From assembly GCA_023426125.1 (NCBI GenBank), contig JAFABI010000067.1:62001-126000 (forward strand): a stretch of 64,000 nt of DNA, in the 5' to 3' direction. Shown one piece after another: positions 26,455-35,987 of the stretch. Origin of the DNA: Bacillota bacterium (lineage in GTDB: Bacteria; Bacillota; Clostridia; Acetivibrionales; DTU013). Every line of letters starts with the position of its first letter. Position 1 is the first letter of the stretch. The notes below the pieces were generated by a model that saw nothing but the letters and a program-made list of their open reading frames with translations, ran no database searches and was not told the DNA's origin. The translations under genes were made by a program, and so were the position numbers.

Positions 26455-27339
26455 ATGACCGATATTAACCAGTTGAAAGGACATAATTATTTTAGCGACG
26501 ACGCTCCCATTTTCTTGAATATCGTTACCGAGAGGGGAAGCGGCAGGCACAGGCATGATTTTATCGAAATCGTTTACGTCAGTTCCGGCAAGGGTTTGCA
26601 TTCTGTCGGTGATGAACAGTACAACGTTTCCAAGGGAGATCTTTTTTTGATCGACTATGATATCCCGCATGCGTTGATCAGCGATCCTGAGGATTCAAGC
26701 AGCCAGCTTATCGTATATAATTGCATCTTCAAGCCTGAATTCCTTGATTATTCCCTCATCAATACCAACGATTTTAAAGACATTGCCGGCTCTTTGCTGT
26801 TTAATACGTTTTTTATCGACAAAGGGCCTGCAATCAGCTTGAAGCTGACTATTGCACAGCAGATGGAAATAGAGGAAATATACAGAAAAATGCAGAAGGA
26901 GTTCTTTTCGAAACAAAAGGGGTATATTAACATTCTGCGTTCAAGCCTGATCGAAATGCTCACCATGATATTCAGGTACCTGGAAAGCGGGGGGATCCAG
27001 CATCCGGAAACAGGAAATAAAAAAACCTATATCATCAGCAAGGCTTTTGATTTCCTCAAACAAAACTATCATTCCTCCGAGCTGAACATCAATGAGGTTG
27101 CCGTAAGGACCTTCCTGAGCAGGAGCTATTTCAGCAGGCTTTTCAAGGACGTGACCGGCCAGAATTTTTCCGTTTACCTGCAAAACTTACGGATATCGGA
27201 AGCCTGCACGCTTTTGAAAACAACCGATAAGAAAGTGACGGAGATCCTTTCCGATGTAGGTTTCCGGGATATCAAGAATTTTAACAGGCTGTTCAAGAAA
27301 ATCACCGGCAAGACTCCCGGTGAATACAGGAAAAGCTGA
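26455..27339 (+). CDS. Cupin-AraC transcriptional regulator (RhaS-like)
   Basis: A 294-residue cytosolic activator with a cupin sensor (residues 25-85: RHRHDFIEIVYVSSGKG, LHSVGDEQYNVSKGDLFLID in part) and a C-terminal double helix-turn-helix (INEVAVRTFLSRSYFSRLFK and VTEILSDVGFRDIKNFNRLF). The layout equals RhaS/RhaR-type rhamnose regulators. It diverges from the GH78 gene, so rhamnose or a rhamnoside-responsive control of that gene is the simplest view. ATG 26455 follows GAGAACAGGA. The downstream gene begins 21 nt after its stop. Confidence 0.9.
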   Translation: MTDINQLKGHNYFSDDAPIFLNIVTERGSGRHRHDFIEIVYVSSGKGLHSVGDEQYNVSKGDLFLIDYDIPHALISDPEDSSSQLIVYNCIFKPEFLDYSLINTNDFKDIAGSLLFNTFFIDKGPAISLKLTIAQQMEIEEIYRKMQKEFFSKQKGYINILRSSLIEMLTMIFRYLESGGIQHPETGNKKTYIISKAFDFLKQNYHSSELNINEVAVRTFLSRSYFSRLFKDVTGQNFSVYLQNLRISEACTLLKTTDKKVTEILSDVGFRDIKNFNRLFKKITGKTPGEYRKS

Positions 27340-27360
27340 GGGGAAGGATGCGGTGTTAAA

Positions 27361-27621
27361 ATGAAATGCAGGGCGGGGTGTGCAGCCTGCTGCATCTATA
27401 TATCAATATCCTCACCCATACCCGGAATGCCGGATGGCAAGCCTTTTGGCGTGAGATGCGTGCAGTTGTCGGAGGATAACAGTTGCAGGATTTTCGGGAA
27501 GCCGGAAAGGCCGGCGGTATGCGGAAGTCTGGAGCCGTCGCCGGAAATGTGCGGCGATTCCGCAAAGCATGCCAATGAGTATTTATCGATGCTTGAAGCG
27601 GCTACGAAGCCTGAAAGGTAA
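27361..27621 (+). CDS. YkgJ-family cysteine cluster protein
   Basis: An 86-residue protein with Cys arranged as CRAGCAACC at the N-terminus, then C33, C42 and C54, and a proline-rich VPGMPDGK-like turn. This pattern matches the zinc- or iron-chelating YkgJ/CxxxCxxC cluster family, whose function is unclear. The start at 27361 has AAGGATGCGGTG upstream. It follows the AraC regulator closely and may be read through from it, but the functional tie is doubtful. Confidence 0.75.
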   Translation: MKCRAGCAACCIYISISSPIPGMPDGKPFGVRCVQLSEDNSCRIFGKPERPAVCGSLEPSPEMCGDSAKHANEYLSMLEAATKPER

Positions 27622-27768
27622 ATGGCATGGGCATTGCGAGGAAATAGAAGGAACTGGTGAAATATTACCTGGAGATATGGTAAAATAGTATGTGCCAAGC
27701 TGGTATTTAAAAGAACATAAGTCATATTTGTACGACTTGTTTTTTGTATGACGAAAGGATTTATAACA

Positions 27769-29931
27769 ATGGGGAAGATTTTGGTTCTGGCTGAGAAGCC
27801 GTCGGTAGGAAGAGACCTTGCAAAGGTGCTGGGCTGCAGCCAAAACGGGAACGGCTGCATCACGGGCACGAAATATATTGTGACCTGGGCGCTGGGGCAT
27901 CTTGTAACGTTGGCGGACCCCGAAGCCTATGGGGAAAGGTACAAGACCTGGAGCCTTGACACGCTGCCGATGCTGCCCGGGAAAATGGAGCTTGTAGTGA
28001 TCAAGGAAACCGCAAAGCAGTTTGGGATCGTAAAAAGCCTTTTGAAAAAGGAAGATGTGGACGAACTGGTGATAGCGACTGACTCCGGCCGGGAAGGTGA
28101 GCTTGTCGCCCGGTGGATTATTATAAAGGCAGGGTTTCACAAGCCCATCAAACGGCTGTGGATTTCATCCCAGACAGACAAGGCCATAAAGGAAGGCTTT
28201 GCCAGCCTGAAGCCGGGCAGGGAGTACGATAATCTATATAAATCGGCGGAATGCCGCGCTGAGGCCGACTGGCTCATAGGGCTGAATGTAACAAGGGCTT
28301 TGACCTGCAAACACAATGCACAGCTGTCCGCGGGGCGTGTCCAGACGCCTACCCTTGCCATGGTCGTGGAACGGGAAAATGAAATCAGGAAATTTGTGCC
28401 CAAGGATTACTGGACGATCAATGCAAACGCAGGCGGGTATACAATTACCTGGCAGGACAGGCAAAACGGACAGACAAGGCTGTTCAACAGGCAGCAGGCG
28501 GAAGGCGTATTGGCAAAGGTAAAAGGGCAGGCTGGAGAAATTACCGAAGTGAAGAAAGAGGCAAAAGAAGAACAACCCCCTCTGGCCTATGACCTGACGG
28601 AACTGCAGCGGGATGCAAATAGAAGGTACGGCTATTCTGCAAAGCAGACGCTTGGCATAATGCAGAGACTGTACGAGACGCATAAGATCGTTACCTATCC
28701 AAGGACAGACTCCCGGCATATAACCGACGACATCGTACCGACCCTGTCCGAACGGTTGAAAAGCATTGCAGTGGGACCTTATGCGGAGGGCGCCCGCGCT
28801 TTGCTGAAAGGCAGGATAAAAACCACAAAGAGATTTGTGGATAACAGCAAGGTGACGGACCATCATGCCATTATCCCCACGGAGCAGTATGTCAATCTGG
28901 GAGACTTGAGCAGTGAGGAAAGGAATATCTTCGATCTGATTGCCAAACGCTTCATCGCAGTCTTAAGTCCGGCTTTCGAATATGAGCAGACCACTGTAAA
29001 GGTGGTTATAAACGGCGAACTGTTTACGGCAAGGGGTAAAATCATAAAGTCAAAAGGCTGGAAGTCGGTTTATGAGGGACAGCGGAACAGTGAGGAAGAA
29101 GAAGGAGAGGAGCAGGACCAGAGCCTGCCGGATTTGAAAAAGGGCGATAAAATCAAGCCTGCTTCGGTTCAGATGGTCAACGGGAAAACCAAACCTCCGG
29201 CCAGATATACCGAAGCGACCCTTCTCACCGCAATGGAGCATCCCGGTAGGTTTATAGAAAACGATGAACTGCGGGAAGCCATGGACAAGACCAGCGGCCT
29301 CGGAACTCCGGCTACCCGCGCGGATATCATAGAAAAGCTCTTTAATTCCTTCTATATGGAGCGAAGAGGTAAGGAAATCCATCCGACTTCCAAAGGAATA
29401 CAGCTGGTGGATATGGTGCCGGTTGATCTTAAATCTCCGGAGCTCACTGCCAAATGGGAGCAGAGGCTTGCATTAATCAGCAAGGGTAAAGCCAATCCCG
29501 GAGAATTTGTCAATGAGATGAAGGGCTATGCAACGAAGCTGGTTTCCAATGTAATTGCCAGCTCGGACGTATACAGGCACGACAACCTGACAAGGGAGAA
29601 ATGCCCGGAATGCGGCAAGTATTTGCTGGAGGTAAACGGGAAGAAAGGTAAAATGCTGGTCTGCCAGGACAGGGAATGCGGCTGGCGCAAGGGACTCTCC
29701 ATGGTTTCCAACGCCAGATGCCCGGAGTGCCACAAAAAGATGGAAATCCGGGGTGAGGGAGAGAATAAATCCTTTTACTGCAGCTGCGGCTACCGTGAGA
29801 AGCTGGAGGCTTTCAACAAAAGGAAAGGTGAACAGGTAAACAAACGGGAAGTTGGAAGGTTCCTCAACCAGCAGGAGGATGAAGGCATTAACTCCGCCCT
29901 TGCCGATGCGCTGGCAAAGTGGAAGAAGTGA
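27769..29931 (+). CDS. topB: DNA topoisomerase III (type IA)
   Basis: A 720-residue type IA topoisomerase. The Toprim domain starts GKILVLAEKPSVGRDLAKVL and carries IATDSGREGELVAR. The active tyrosine lies in HKIVTYPRTDSRHI. A C-terminal zinc-ribbon array (CPECGKYLLEV, CQDRECGW, CPECHKKM, CSCGYREKL) ends the protein. It relaxes negative supercoils and decatenates DNA passed as single strands. Start ATG 27769 has GAAAGGA 10 nt upstream; an ATG at 27748 in frame is weaker. No transfer genes accompany it, so a chromosomal rather than conjugative copy is likely. Confidence 0.95.
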   Translation: MGKILVLAEKPSVGRDLAKVLGCSQNGNGCITGTKYIVTWALGHLVTLADPEAYGERYKTWSLDTLPMLPGKMELVVIKETAKQFGIVKSLLKKEDVDELVIATDSGREGELVARWIIIKAGFHKPIKRLWISSQTDKAIKEGFASLKPGREYDNLYKSAECRAEADWLIGLNVTRALTCKHNAQLSAGRVQTPTLAMVVERENEIRKFVPKDYWTINANAGGYTITWQDRQNGQTRLFNRQQAEGVLAKVKGQAGEITEVKKEAKEEQPPLAYDLTELQRDANRRYGYSAKQTLGIMQRLYETHKIVTYPRTDSRHITDDIVPTLSERLKSIAVGPYAEGARALLKGRIKTTKRFVDNSKVTDHHAIIPTEQYVNLGDLSSEERNIFDLIAKRFIAVLSPAFEYEQTTVKVVINGELFTARGKIIKSKGWKSVYEGQRNSEEEEGEEQDQSLPDLKKGDKIKPASVQMVNGKTKPPARYTEATLLTAMEHPGRFIENDELREAMDKTSGLGTPATRADIIEKLFNSFYMERRGKEIHPTSKGIQLVDMVPVDLKSPELTAKWEQRLALISKGKANPGEFVNEMKGYATKLVSNVIASSDVYRHDNLTREKCPECGKYLLEVNGKKGKMLVCQDRECGWRKGLSMVSNARCPECHKKMEIRGEGENKSFYCSCGYREKLEAFNKRKGEQVNKREVGRFLNQQEDEGINSALADALAKWKK

Positions 29932-29983
29932 GCTGCTTGGGCCGGAAATAAAATTGAGCTATAAAAAATAGGCAAAAGTATTT

Positions 29984-30007
29984 TGTAGGGGCACGCATTG
30001 CACGCCG
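29984..30007. repeat. Short CATTG-type palindromic repeat (variant)
   Basis: TGTAGGGGCACGCATTGCAC then GCCG; the CACGC arm differs from GCGC. Confidence 0.75.
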
Positions 30008-30113
30008 GCTTATTATGGCATTCAAGCACTTCCCAAAAATGCCGCAAACGCTGGCATTAGGAGCGTATAAGGCGGAATAGCCCAGGCGGGAAATGTTACA
30101 AAGGAGAGAGGAA

Positions 30114-30803
30114 ATGAGCGCTGGGAAAATTCTACTGGTGGAAGACGACTTAAGCTTGATTGAAGGCCTGGCCTTTTCCCTGGAAAAACACGGATTTGAG
30201 GTGGCTGTGGCAAGAACCGTCAAGGAGGCCAGGGATTTCTTCGACAGTCACGAGTATAGCCTGATACTTTTGGATCTGATGCTTCCCGATGGCAGCGGCT
30301 TTGACATGTGCAGATATATACGCAGGACCTCGCGGATCCCCATCCTGTTTCTGACTGCGGCTGATGAAGAGGTCAATATCGTCATGGGACTGGACCTTGG
30401 AGGGGACGACTACATAACAAAGCCGTTCAAGCTTAATGAGCTTATTTCAAGGATAAACGCGGCATTGAGGCGCTGGGAGCCGGACAGGGAAGCGGCCAGG
30501 GAGTTGAGCTCCAATGGGATAACGCTAAGGTTTCTTGAAGGCCGAGCCATTAAAAATGGGAACGATCTGGAACTGACTTCGGCCGAGTTCAGGCTTCTGA
30601 GCCTTTTTATGCAAAATCCGAAGGTCCTGTTGACGAAGGAGCTCATCATTCAAAAGCTGTGGGACAGCAGGGAAAGCTTTGTGGACGATAATACCCTTGC
30701 CGTGTATGTCAGCAGACTGCGGGAGAAAATAGAGGACAACCCCAGAAGCCCGGTTTTTCTAACAACGGCCAGAGGCATGGGCTACCGGTGGAATATTGTT
30801 TGA
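30114..30803 (+). CDS. OmpR-family response regulator
   Basis: A 229-residue response regulator with a receiver domain (acidic pair D11/D12, phospho-acceptor D54 in LLDLMLPDGSG, Thr in LFLTAAD, Lys in ITKPFKLNEL) and a winged-helix output domain of the OmpR/PhoB type ending RGMGYRWNIV. AAGGAGAGAGG sets the start at ATG 30114; the frame extends upstream to 30093 without support. The sensor kinase gene starts 10 nt after its stop. With the ABC exporter at 32322-35415 it forms a Bce/Van-like envelope stress module, and probably activates that exporter. Confidence 0.93.
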   Translation: MSAGKILLVEDDLSLIEGLAFSLEKHGFEVAVARTVKEARDFFDSHEYSLILLDLMLPDGSGFDMCRYIRRTSRIPILFLTAADEEVNIVMGLDLGGDDYITKPFKLNELISRINAALRRWEPDREAARELSSNGITLRFLEGRAIKNGNDLELTSAEFRLLSLFMQNPKVLLTKELIIQKLWDSRESFVDDNTLAVYVSRLREKIEDNPRSPVFLTTARGMGYRWNIV

Positions 30804-30813
30804 GGATTGATTT

Positions 30814-32061
30814 ATGAACCTATTTGCCAACAAGGATGCAAGGAAGTTTTTTATTTTATTAACCGCGATCATTTTGACCGGAGTGATCCTGACCGGGGCG
30901 ATTACCCGGCTGAGTGCCGTCCGATTCAAGCAGCAATTGCTGGCCCACGATTACAATGTTGCAGGATACCTGGCCGACAGGTATCCTGAAGCGGCTCCCG
31001 GTATCAAAAGCGCATTTGCGATGGACAAACCGGACAGGTATTATGAAAAAGGCAAGGCGTTACTGAAGGAAGCTGCTTACAATGACCGAACGGACATTTA
31101 TCTGATTCCGGCGGCAGATTCATTTTACAAAACAGGCATGTTGATTAGCAGCATGGCTGCTTTACTGATTTTTCTGCTGATTCTGGCGGTGGCATATGGG
31201 TATGTTAAGAAGAACTATAGGAGAATCGACAGGTACAGTGACGATATTGCAAAAATTATGGAGGGCGCAATCTGCACAAGGCTCAGTGACGGAGATGAAG
31301 GAAGTCTTTCAAGGCTTGCGGCGTCCATTAATGTTATGACTTCCTCCCTGCATTCCCATATAGAAAAGGAAAAGCAGAACAGGATCTTTCTGAAGGATAC
31401 CCTGACCAACATATCCCATCAATTGAAAACACCCTTATCTGCTCTTTTTATGTATACGGAAATAATGAAGGAAGAACGCATAGACAACAATGTCATAAAA
31501 AGCTTTCTTGGCAAATCGCAAAGAGAGCTGGAACGCATGCAGATGTTAAGCGCCAGTCTTTTAAAGCTGGCGAGGCTCGACGCCGGTTTCATTGCGCTTG
31601 ACAGAAAAAAGCACCGGTTGAACGATATCATCGGACATGCGGTTGAAAGCTTTGAAATACAGGCTGAAAAAGAGGAAAAGACTCTGGAGTTTCCTGCGGA
31701 AAAAGCCGTGGAGTATGTCTGCGACAGGGAATGGATGCTGGAGGCTTTAAGCAACTTGATCAAAAATGCAATGGAACATACCGGAAAAGGCGGCCGTATA
31801 GCCGTAAGTCTTGAGGAGACGCCCCTGATTGTGAGAATTATGGTGAGCGACAATGGGGAAGGAATACATCCGGAGGATATAAACCACATATTTAAAAGCT
31901 TCTACAGGAGTAAATTTTCTAAAAACAGACAGGGAACCGGGATAGGACTTACCCTCGCAAAGCTGGTCGCGGAGATGCATGAGGGCTTCATTGCTGTCGA
32001 CAGCAAGCCCGGGAACGGCGCCACCTTTGTCATAAACCTGCCAAAGCTTACAAAATTGTAA
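30814..32061 (+). CDS. Two-component sensor histidine kinase
   Basis: A 415-residue membrane kinase. Two membrane helices (about 10-32 and 110-130) enclose a short outside loop of roughly 80 residues. A HAMP-like linker follows, then the phospho-acceptor H202 in SHQLKTPLSAL and the ATPase motifs NLIKNAMEHTGKGG (N), DNGEGI (G1) and GTGIGLTLAKLV (G2). The protein ends shortly after the G2 box, as usual. It pairs with the response regulator just upstream. The outside loop is of moderate size, so it may sense ligand directly or together with the ABC exporter downstream. Confidence 0.93.
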   Translation: MNLFANKDARKFFILLTAIILTGVILTGAITRLSAVRFKQQLLAHDYNVAGYLADRYPEAAPGIKSAFAMDKPDRYYEKGKALLKEAAYNDRTDIYLIPAADSFYKTGMLISSMAALLIFLLILAVAYGYVKKNYRRIDRYSDDIAKIMEGAICTRLSDGDEGSLSRLAASINVMTSSLHSHIEKEKQNRIFLKDTLTNISHQLKTPLSALFMYTEIMKEERIDNNVIKSFLGKSQRELERMQMLSASLLKLARLDAGFIALDRKKHRLNDIIGHAVESFEIQAEKEEKTLEFPAEKAVEYVCDREWMLEALSNLIKNAMEHTGKGGRIAVSLEETPLIVRIMVSDNGEGIHPEDINHIFKSFYRSKFSKNRQGTGIGLTLAKLVAEMHEGFIAVDSKPGNGATFVINLPKLTKL

Positions 32062-32139
32062 GCTGCATTTCATAAAAGAGTAAGACCCGTATGTTATCTT
32101 AATACTAATACAACAGCATATAGACAGAGAGTGTGACCG

Positions 32140-32160
32140 TAGGCGCGCATTGCGCGTCCT
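32140..32160. repeat. Short CATTG-type palindromic repeat (GCGC subtype)
   Basis: TAGGCGCGCATTGCGCGTCC, between the kinase and exporter genes. Confidence 0.8.
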
Positions 32161-32175
32161 CCTGCTTCCGGATAA

Positions 32176-32240
32176 AGAACCGTCCTCTGTCCGAACGCAA
32201 GCTGTGATTGCCGCGTCACAGGGCTCCTCGCAATGACAGC
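32176..32240. repeat. RAYT-type half repeat plus GATTGCCGCGTC..CTCGCAATGAC repeat
   Basis: AGAACCGTCCTCTGTCC (32177-32193) is a decayed RAYT hairpin arm. From 32208 the segment TGATTGCCGCGTCACAGGGC followed by TCCTCGCAATGACA forms an inverted ATTGC..GCAAT hairpin of a kind seen widely in Firmicutes and Deltaproteobacteria intergenic regions. Confidence 0.65.
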
Positions 32241-32321
32241 CGGGGAGCTATTGACGTTGGTTCGCATTTTGGACCAAATTGTTGCTGTAGTAGCAGACGA
32301 ATAAATGATAGAGGTGTAAAA

Positions 32322-33017
32322 ATGGAGATCCTGAGAACTGAAAAGCTTTCAAAAACATACGGGGAAGGCACAATCAGGGTGGAGGCCCTGAAAGACGTCA
32401 CCCTTTCCATTTCAAAAGGCGAATTTGTGTCCATCGTCGGCCCGTCCGGCTCGGGAAAAAGCACTCTGCTCAATCTGCTGGGGGCGCTTGACAACCCAAG
32501 CTCCGGAAAGGTCTATCTGGACGGCAGGGATGTATTTGCGATGAAGGAGAAGGAGCTGTCCGTTTTCCGCAGGCGCAATATCGGCTTTATCTTCCAGGCA
32601 TACAATCTGGTCCCGGAATTGAATGTGGAGGAGAATATGACGCTGCCGCTGCTCCTGGATTATAAAAAGCCGGATGAAAAATACATTGACGAGCTGATGG
32701 GTATCCTTGGCCTGGAGGATCGAAGGAAGCATCTTCCAAGCCAGCTTTCCGGAGGACAGCAGCAGCGTGCAGCCATAGGGCGTGCTCTGGCGGCAAAGCC
32801 CGCCATCATTCTTGCAGATGAGCCTACCGGGAATCTTGACAGCAAAAACAGCAGGGATGTCATAAACCTGATGAAAATATCCGTAGAACACTACAAACAG
32901 ACCCTTGTAATGATAACCCACAACCAGAATTACGCATCCTTTGCCGACAGGGTCTTCAGTGTAGAGGACGGAGCGGTTGCCGAGCTCGGGGGTGGATTGA
33001 ATGAACAGCTACCTTGA
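32322..33017 (+). CDS. ABC exporter ATPase (MacB/BceA-like)
   Basis: A 231-residue ATPase with Walker A GPSGSGKS, Q-loop FQAYNLVPELNV, signature LSGGQQQRAAIGRAL, Walker B IILADEPTGNLDSK and the H-loop TH. The order and LVPELNVEEN are typical of the MacB/LolD/BceA subfamily paired with FtsX-type permeases. ATG 32322 has GAGGTG 8 nt upstream; an upstream in-frame ATG at 32208 lies in a repeat and is rejected. It overlaps the permease gene by 17 nt, a sign of translational coupling. It probably powers peptide or lipid removal from the membrane. Confidence 0.95.
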   Translation: MEILRTEKLSKTYGEGTIRVEALKDVTLSISKGEFVSIVGPSGSGKSTLLNLLGALDNPSSGKVYLDGRDVFAMKEKELSVFRRRNIGFIFQAYNLVPELNVEENMTLPLLLDYKKPDEKYIDELMGILGLEDRRKHLPSQLSGGQQQRAAIGRALAAKPAIILADEPTGNLDSKNSRDVINLMKISVEHYKQTLVMITHNQNYASFADRVFSVEDGAVAELGGGLNEQLP

Positions 33018-35415
33018 GATTGTTGCCAGATACCAGACCGCCCACAAGAGGAAAACCAGGCTGGTGATGATGAGCATTGCCATTTCTGTCGCGCTGGTCA
33101 CCGGTATTTTCTCAATGCTGGATTTGTTTCTGAAGTTTGAGAAAATCCAGGTCATCAATGAAATCGGCGACTATCACATGATATTGTCCGGTGCTGCGGA
33201 AAGTGAGATATCTGCAATCAGCAGCCGGATTGATGTCGAAGCTGCAGGCAGATGGTATGATATGGGGAGCGGGAGTATCCGGGGAACTTCCTGCAGACTG
33301 GGAATCCTTGAGGAAGCTGTCGCAGCAAATCTGAATGTGAAGGTATTGGAAGGCAGGTTTCCTTCCAGACCCAATGAGATTCTGGTGGAAAAATGGGCGG
33401 TCCATCAGCAGAATCTGGATTTGAAGGTGAATGACAGCGTCAAGGTGACTCTTCCGGGAAATATTGAAAGAGAATGTATCGTCAGCGGGATTACCGGTGA
33501 TCTGAGCAACATGAAAGCGGCGGATGTTCCCGCCATAATTTTTTCTTATGCGGGAAATGGCCCGGATGCTGACAAAAGCAAGAATCTCTACCTTGTAAAA
33601 TTCAAAAACGGCATTCGTGTCAATGAAGCGGCAAAGGCAATAAAAGAGGAACTGAGCATTAAGGAAGGCCGAATGAGCCTGAACGAACGCCTCCTTGCAG
33701 CCATGGGTCAAAGTTCGCATAATACGGCCGTAGGTTTGTATATTACAGGAATGATTTTGTTCTTTATCGTACTGGTTGCCGGTATTGTGATGATTTATAA
33801 TACCTTTAACATATCCGTAATGGAAAGGGTCAGGCACTTTGGGCTTTTGAGGTGCATCGGCGCCTCCAGGGAGCAGATCAAAAGGCTGGTAAGAAGGGAA
33901 GGCCTGCGTTTGACCCTCAAAGCCGTGCCGGTGGGGATTCTTGCCGGGATGCTGCTGGCTCTGGCATGCGCGGCGATATTGAAGTTTTATAATAAAAATC
34001 TTTTCGGCAGCATCCCGCTGTTCAGTTTCAGCCTGTTAGGCATAGGAACCGGAATAGCGGTAGGTTTTCTGACTGTTTTTGCAGCTACGCTTTTGCCTGC
34101 CAGGAAGGCATCGCTGATTTCCCCTGTAAATGCCGTTACCGGAAGCAATAATGTGAACGCGGGCAGGAGCAAAAAAGGAGGTTTCCTTACAAGAAACTTC
34201 CGCATAGAATTTGCCATGGGCCTGGGCAATGCCTTTGCGAAAAAGAAGACGCTGGTATTGATGTCCTGCTCCATTGCCATAAGCATCATCATGTTTTTGG
34301 GCTTTAACGTATTCGTGGATTTCATGCATTCGAGCCTGAAAACAACCAAGCCCTACACACCGGATATCTCTTTGGTGTCCGAAGAGGGGATTGACCGGGA
34401 TTTACCAAGGGACCTGTCCGGGGTAGACGGTATCGACAGGATTTACGGAAGGATGTTCACCTATGTCAACGCGTCTTTTGATTTCTCGAGGCTTACCGAC
34501 AGCTATAAGGCGGGCTTTAAGGATATAAAAATCAAGGAGGACGGCACCTTCATTCCTCCGGAGACCTCATGGCTGATTTCCTATGATACCAACCAGTTGA
34601 AATGGGCAAAGGAATACCTGATTGAAGGTGAATTGTCCGAGCAGGCACTGAATGAGCAAAACGGCATCATTGCCGTTGAAACAACCACCAGGAAAAACGT
34701 CACGGCAAGAACTACCAGCCTGAAACCGGGAGACAGGGTCCGTATGGAGACCCCGGAGGGCGAAAAGGTATTGACGGTATTGGCGGTATTGCGCGATCTG
34801 CCTTTTACTGATTCGAAGCTAAACCTGACAACCTTCATTACCACTGAAAAAATATTTACCGGGCTGACGGGGGAATCCGCGTTTAAGATTATTGAAATCC
34901 AATTGAAAAACACCGGCAATGAACGGGCGGTAGATGAAATAAGAAGCCTGGCCGGGAAGGCGGTATCCTTCAGGGATCAGCGGCAGAAAAACGCAGAGCT
35001 TGACCAGGTTTTCCTCACCATGGCTGTTTTCATGTATGGCTTTGTCCTGGTGATTGCTTTGATCAGCATACTGAACATCATAAACACCATGAATACCAGC
35101 GTGGCTGCAAGAATCCGGTATTTCGGCGTTATGCGCGCAGTGGGAATGACGGGGAGCCAGCTGGATAAAATGGTTCTGGCAGAGGCTTCCGCCTATGGGC
35201 TTACCGGATGCATTGCAGGCTGCATACTGGGGATTTTGCTGCAAAGGCTCCTGATCTTCAAGGTGCTTACCGGCATCCGGATCCTCTGGAGCTTTCCGCT
35301 GCTGCAAATCCTCCTGATACTGGTGCTTGTAATGCTGTTTACGGTGATTTCCGTCATCAGTCCGTTGAGGAAGGTAAAGTCCAGAGGCGTTTCCGAGGTA
35401 GTCAATTCACTATAG
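33001..35415 (+). CDS. FtsX-type ABC permease (8-10 membrane helices, two FtsX domains)
   Basis: An 804-residue permease with a first helix at about 20-42, a large outside loop of about 200 residues, three helices ending near 370, then a second unit: a helix near 420, another large loop, and three C-terminal helices (FMYGFVLVIALISILNIINT onward). Each half carries an FtsX core with AR(I/V)RxFGxxRxxGxS (RVRHFGLLRCIGAS; RIRYFGVMRAVGMT). This dual arrangement matches Bce/ABC-type peptide resistance permeases more than MacB itself. It overlaps the ATPase gene. The module with the two-component system upstream suggests response to envelope-acting antimicrobials. Confidence 0.92.
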   Translation: MNSYLEIVARYQTAHKRKTRLVMMSIAISVALVTGIFSMLDLFLKFEKIQVINEIGDYHMILSGAAESEISAISSRIDVEAAGRWYDMGSGSIRGTSCRLGILEEAVAANLNVKVLEGRFPSRPNEILVEKWAVHQQNLDLKVNDSVKVTLPGNIERECIVSGITGDLSNMKAADVPAIIFSYAGNGPDADKSKNLYLVKFKNGIRVNEAAKAIKEELSIKEGRMSLNERLLAAMGQSSHNTAVGLYITGMILFFIVLVAGIVMIYNTFNISVMERVRHFGLLRCIGASREQIKRLVRREGLRLTLKAVPVGILAGMLLALACAAILKFYNKNLFGSIPLFSFSLLGIGTGIAVGFLTVFAATLLPARKASLISPVNAVTGSNNVNAGRSKKGGFLTRNFRIEFAMGLGNAFAKKKTLVLMSCSIAISIIMFLGFNVFVDFMHSSLKTTKPYTPDISLVSEEGIDRDLPRDLSGVDGIDRIYGRMFTYVNASFDFSRLTDSYKAGFKDIKIKEDGTFIPPETSWLISYDTNQLKWAKEYLIEGELSEQALNEQNGIIAVETTTRKNVTARTTSLKPGDRVRMETPEGEKVLTVLAVLRDLPFTDSKLNLTTFITTEKIFTGLTGESAFKIIEIQLKNTGNERAVDEIRSLAGKAVSFRDQRQKNAELDQVFLTMAVFMYGFVLVIALISILNIINTMNTSVAARIRYFGVMRAVGMTGSQLDKMVLAEASAYGLTGCIAGCILGILLQRLLIFKVLTGIRILWSFPLLQILLILVLVMLFTVISVISPLRKVKSRGVSEVVNSL

Positions 35416-35439
35416 GAAAAGTAGGAAAATCATAAAAAA

Positions 35440-35474
35440 ACGACGGCTCTGTCAGAAATCGGCAGTGCCGTCGT
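35440..35474 (-). terminator. Rho-independent terminator for the flavodoxin gene (minus strand)
   Basis: ACGACGGC pairs with GCCGTCGT; on the minus strand TTTTTTTATG follows the stem. It lies 46 nt past the flavodoxin stop and also separates the exporter operon. Confidence 0.85.
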
Positions 35475-35520
35475 AAGTATACACTACTGCATCGAAACAA
35501 GAATTTTGCTGCAGCGGTGA

Positions 35521-35943
35521 TTATGCCAGCGCTTTGCCCAATGCCTTGCAGGCTTCGCTTGCCTCCGCATCCGGAGCTTCGTTGCAGATTACGCTGTCAT
35601 GGGCAAGGGCTGCGCCGTCGGAGACACACGCTTCTTCCCAGTTTCTCATCCATTCGCCGTCGCCCCAGCCATAGGAACCAAAAAGCGCGATCTTTTTACC
35701 TTTCAATTTGCTCCTGCAAGGAGTAAACATAGGCTCGAATTCACTCTCTTCCAGCTCTTCCGCGCCCATGGACGGGCAGCCGAACGCAACGGCGTCATAG
35801 GTATCCACTAAATTTGCGGAGAATTCCGATGCCGTATATATCGTAACTTCGGCGCCTGCCGCTTTTGCGCCTTCTGCCACCAGGGCGGACATCTGCTCGG
35901 TGTTGCCCGTTCCACTCCAATAAACAACTGCGATTTTACTCAT
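35521..35943 (-). CDS. Flavodoxin
   Basis: A 140-residue FMN electron carrier. The phosphate-binding loop is YWSGTGNTEQM at residues 9-19, and YDAVAFGCPSMGAEELEES and LFGSYGWGDGEWM give the two aromatic FMN loops. Short-chain flavodoxins replace ferredoxin when iron is scarce. It is the second gene of a minus-strand operon behind DUF3793, spaced 44 nt, with AAAAGAGGTAAATTC before its start. Both lie downstream of a GTTAG/CTAAC palindrome that may be an iron-responsive operator. Confidence 0.95.
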   Translation of the reverse strand: MSKIAVVYWSGTGNTEQMSALVAEGAKAAGAEVTIYTASEFSANLVDTYDAVAFGCPSMGAEELEESEFEPMFTPCRSKLKGKKIALFGSYGWGDGEWMRNWEEACVSDGAALAHDSVICNEAPDAEASEACKALGKALA

Positions 35944-35987
35944 GAATTTACCTCTTTTCTATAAATAATTGGCAAAACAATTATCGA

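Noticed and set aside
27748..29931. topB as part of an integrative conjugative element
   Set aside because: No relaxase, VirB4, integrase or attachment repeat lies in the window; neighbours look chromosomal.
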